Shown: positions 63,647-64,000 of the stretch, piece after piece | Layout: each line of letters begins with the position of its first letter | How positions within the stretch are numbered: the first letter of the stretch is position 1 | NCBI GenBank assembly: GCA_013122435.1 | Contig: WYDT01000001.1 | Location: 124,001-188,000, forward strand | Source of the DNA: Chloroflexi bacterium AL-N1 | GTDB lineage: Bacteria; Chloroflexota; Chloroflexia; Chloroflexales; Roseiflexaceae | Length of the DNA stretch: 64,000 bases | Direction of reading: 5' to 3' | Notes under the pieces: generated by a model | Seen by the model: only the letters and a program-made list of their open reading frames with translations | Database searches by the model: none | Told to the model about the DNA's origin: nothing | Position numbers and translations under genes: made by a program

Positions 63647-64000
63647 ATGCGTAGGTTGACGGGACTATTTCGCTCCCAGATCAGCTACAAAATCATACTC
63701 CCCTACCTGGCCCTAACCTTACTGGTTATGTTGGTTGGTGCTGCGATATCGCTTGCCCTTGCGGCTGCGTCGTGGCAGGAGCGCCTAAACAGTCAGTTGG
63801 TGCAAGTTGGTCGTAATACGACAGAGGCGTTAGTCCAACGTGAACGGGATCATCTCTTCTTTTTACAACAAATTGCATTTGCACAGGAAAACCCCGCTAT
63901 TGATGCCCCTCCTATTGCCGATGCTTTCACCGACGAAAACCCGGAAGTCCTCGAACAGGCCTTACGCCCATTTTACGATACGGGTATTGAACTTGCCAGT
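63647..64000 (+). CDS. Sensor-like membrane protein, N-terminal part (cut by window edge)
   Basis: Open to the window end. From the ATG at 63647 (a GTG precedes it): basic start RRLTGLFRSQISYKII, one membrane helix (LALTLLVMLVGAAISLALAA), then an extracytoplasmic helical region (QERLNSQLVQVGRNTTEALV, DHLFFLQQIAF). This is the usual beginning of a HAMP-containing sensor kinase or cyclase (CHASE/dCache-like). The output domain is beyond the window. Lies 208 nt after the kinase gene. Confidence 0.65.
   Translation, partial: MRRLTGLFRSQISYKIILPYLALTLLVMLVGAAISLALAAASWQERLNSQLVQVGRNTTEALVQRERDHLFFLQQIAFAQENPAIDAPPIADAFTDENPEVLEQALRPFYDTGIELAS

Noticed and set aside
1..64000. CRISPR arrays, rRNA, tRNA genes
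   Set aside because: No regularly spaced repeats or recognisable RNA-gene cores seen by eye; tRNAscan/Infernal would be decisive.

Overview
The window looks like chromosomal DNA of a free-living Chloroflexota bacterium of moderate GC. The phylum call is inference. It rests on several things seen together: an SARP/NB-ARC/TPR giant regulator, two membrane-anchored RsbR-type STAS proteins, a DUF4230 protein, an SBBP-repeat protein, secreted proteins ending in a [YF]LP[LF]VxR-type tail, F420-type LLM oxidoreductase, KorAB and many NarL/LuxR regulators. No rRNA, tRNA, CRISPR array or intact transposase was found by eye. Both ends cut genes: a LuxR-type regulator at the left edge and a sensor-like membrane protein at the right edge.

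Layout. 1-5.7 kb: regulator tail, a large polytopic membrane protein, DinB, DUF1294 and a triplicated beta-helix surface protein. 6-14.2 kb: SARP regulator, membrane STAS protein, then a minus-strand group of SDR, DegT-type aminotransferase and beta-lactamase-family serine hydrolase. 14.3-18.9 kb: a stand-alone small RNA ligase, small hypotheticals, an LLM oxidoreductase, a frameshifted SdrD-B-like surface-protein pseudogene and a DUF11 protein with an LPETG anchor. 18.9-27 kb is housekeeping: lgt, a SAM methyltransferase, menG/ubiE, a DUF4230 protein, an N-terminally extended Era, an MFS exporter, a 46-aa membrane peptide and rlmN.

27.2-38.8 kb is the most unusual region. Four small secreted proteins (87-115 aa) have related signal peptides and nearly the same C-terminus, an FDx ending preceded by [NS]xx[MF][DE]x[LF]. 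Two sit behind a duplicated 111-bp promoter/leader. Around them are two paralogous membrane-anchored transglutaminase-like proteins, an HTTM-DCC thiol oxidoreductase fusion, its usual partner-type protein (split here by a 10-A homopolymer frameshift), a Yip1-like membrane protein, a PDZ-containing NarL-type sensor kinase in the middle and a NarL-type response regulator at the left border. The arrangement suggests a regulated secreted-peptide system of unknown function.

39-47.6 kb: hisS, a cyclodeaminase, a small winged-helix protein, an azlC / aromatic amino-acid decarboxylase / azlD operon and korAB behind a structured leader. 47.6-56 kb: a gluzincin-like lipoprotein, a second membrane STAS protein, and a three-gene minus-strand operon. 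The first gene of that operon is a peroxiredoxin-like protein with an in-frame TGA exactly at the expected catalytic cysteine (UxxC), a strong selenoprotein candidate. Next come an alpha/beta hydrolase without the usual nucleophile serine and a PEP-synthase/rifampicin-phosphotransferase-like enzyme. 56-64 kb: an SBBP-repeat surface protein, a lipoprotein, a possible MITE-like element, a 6-TM protein and a GAF-GAF-PAS histidine kinase followed by a cut-off sensor gene.
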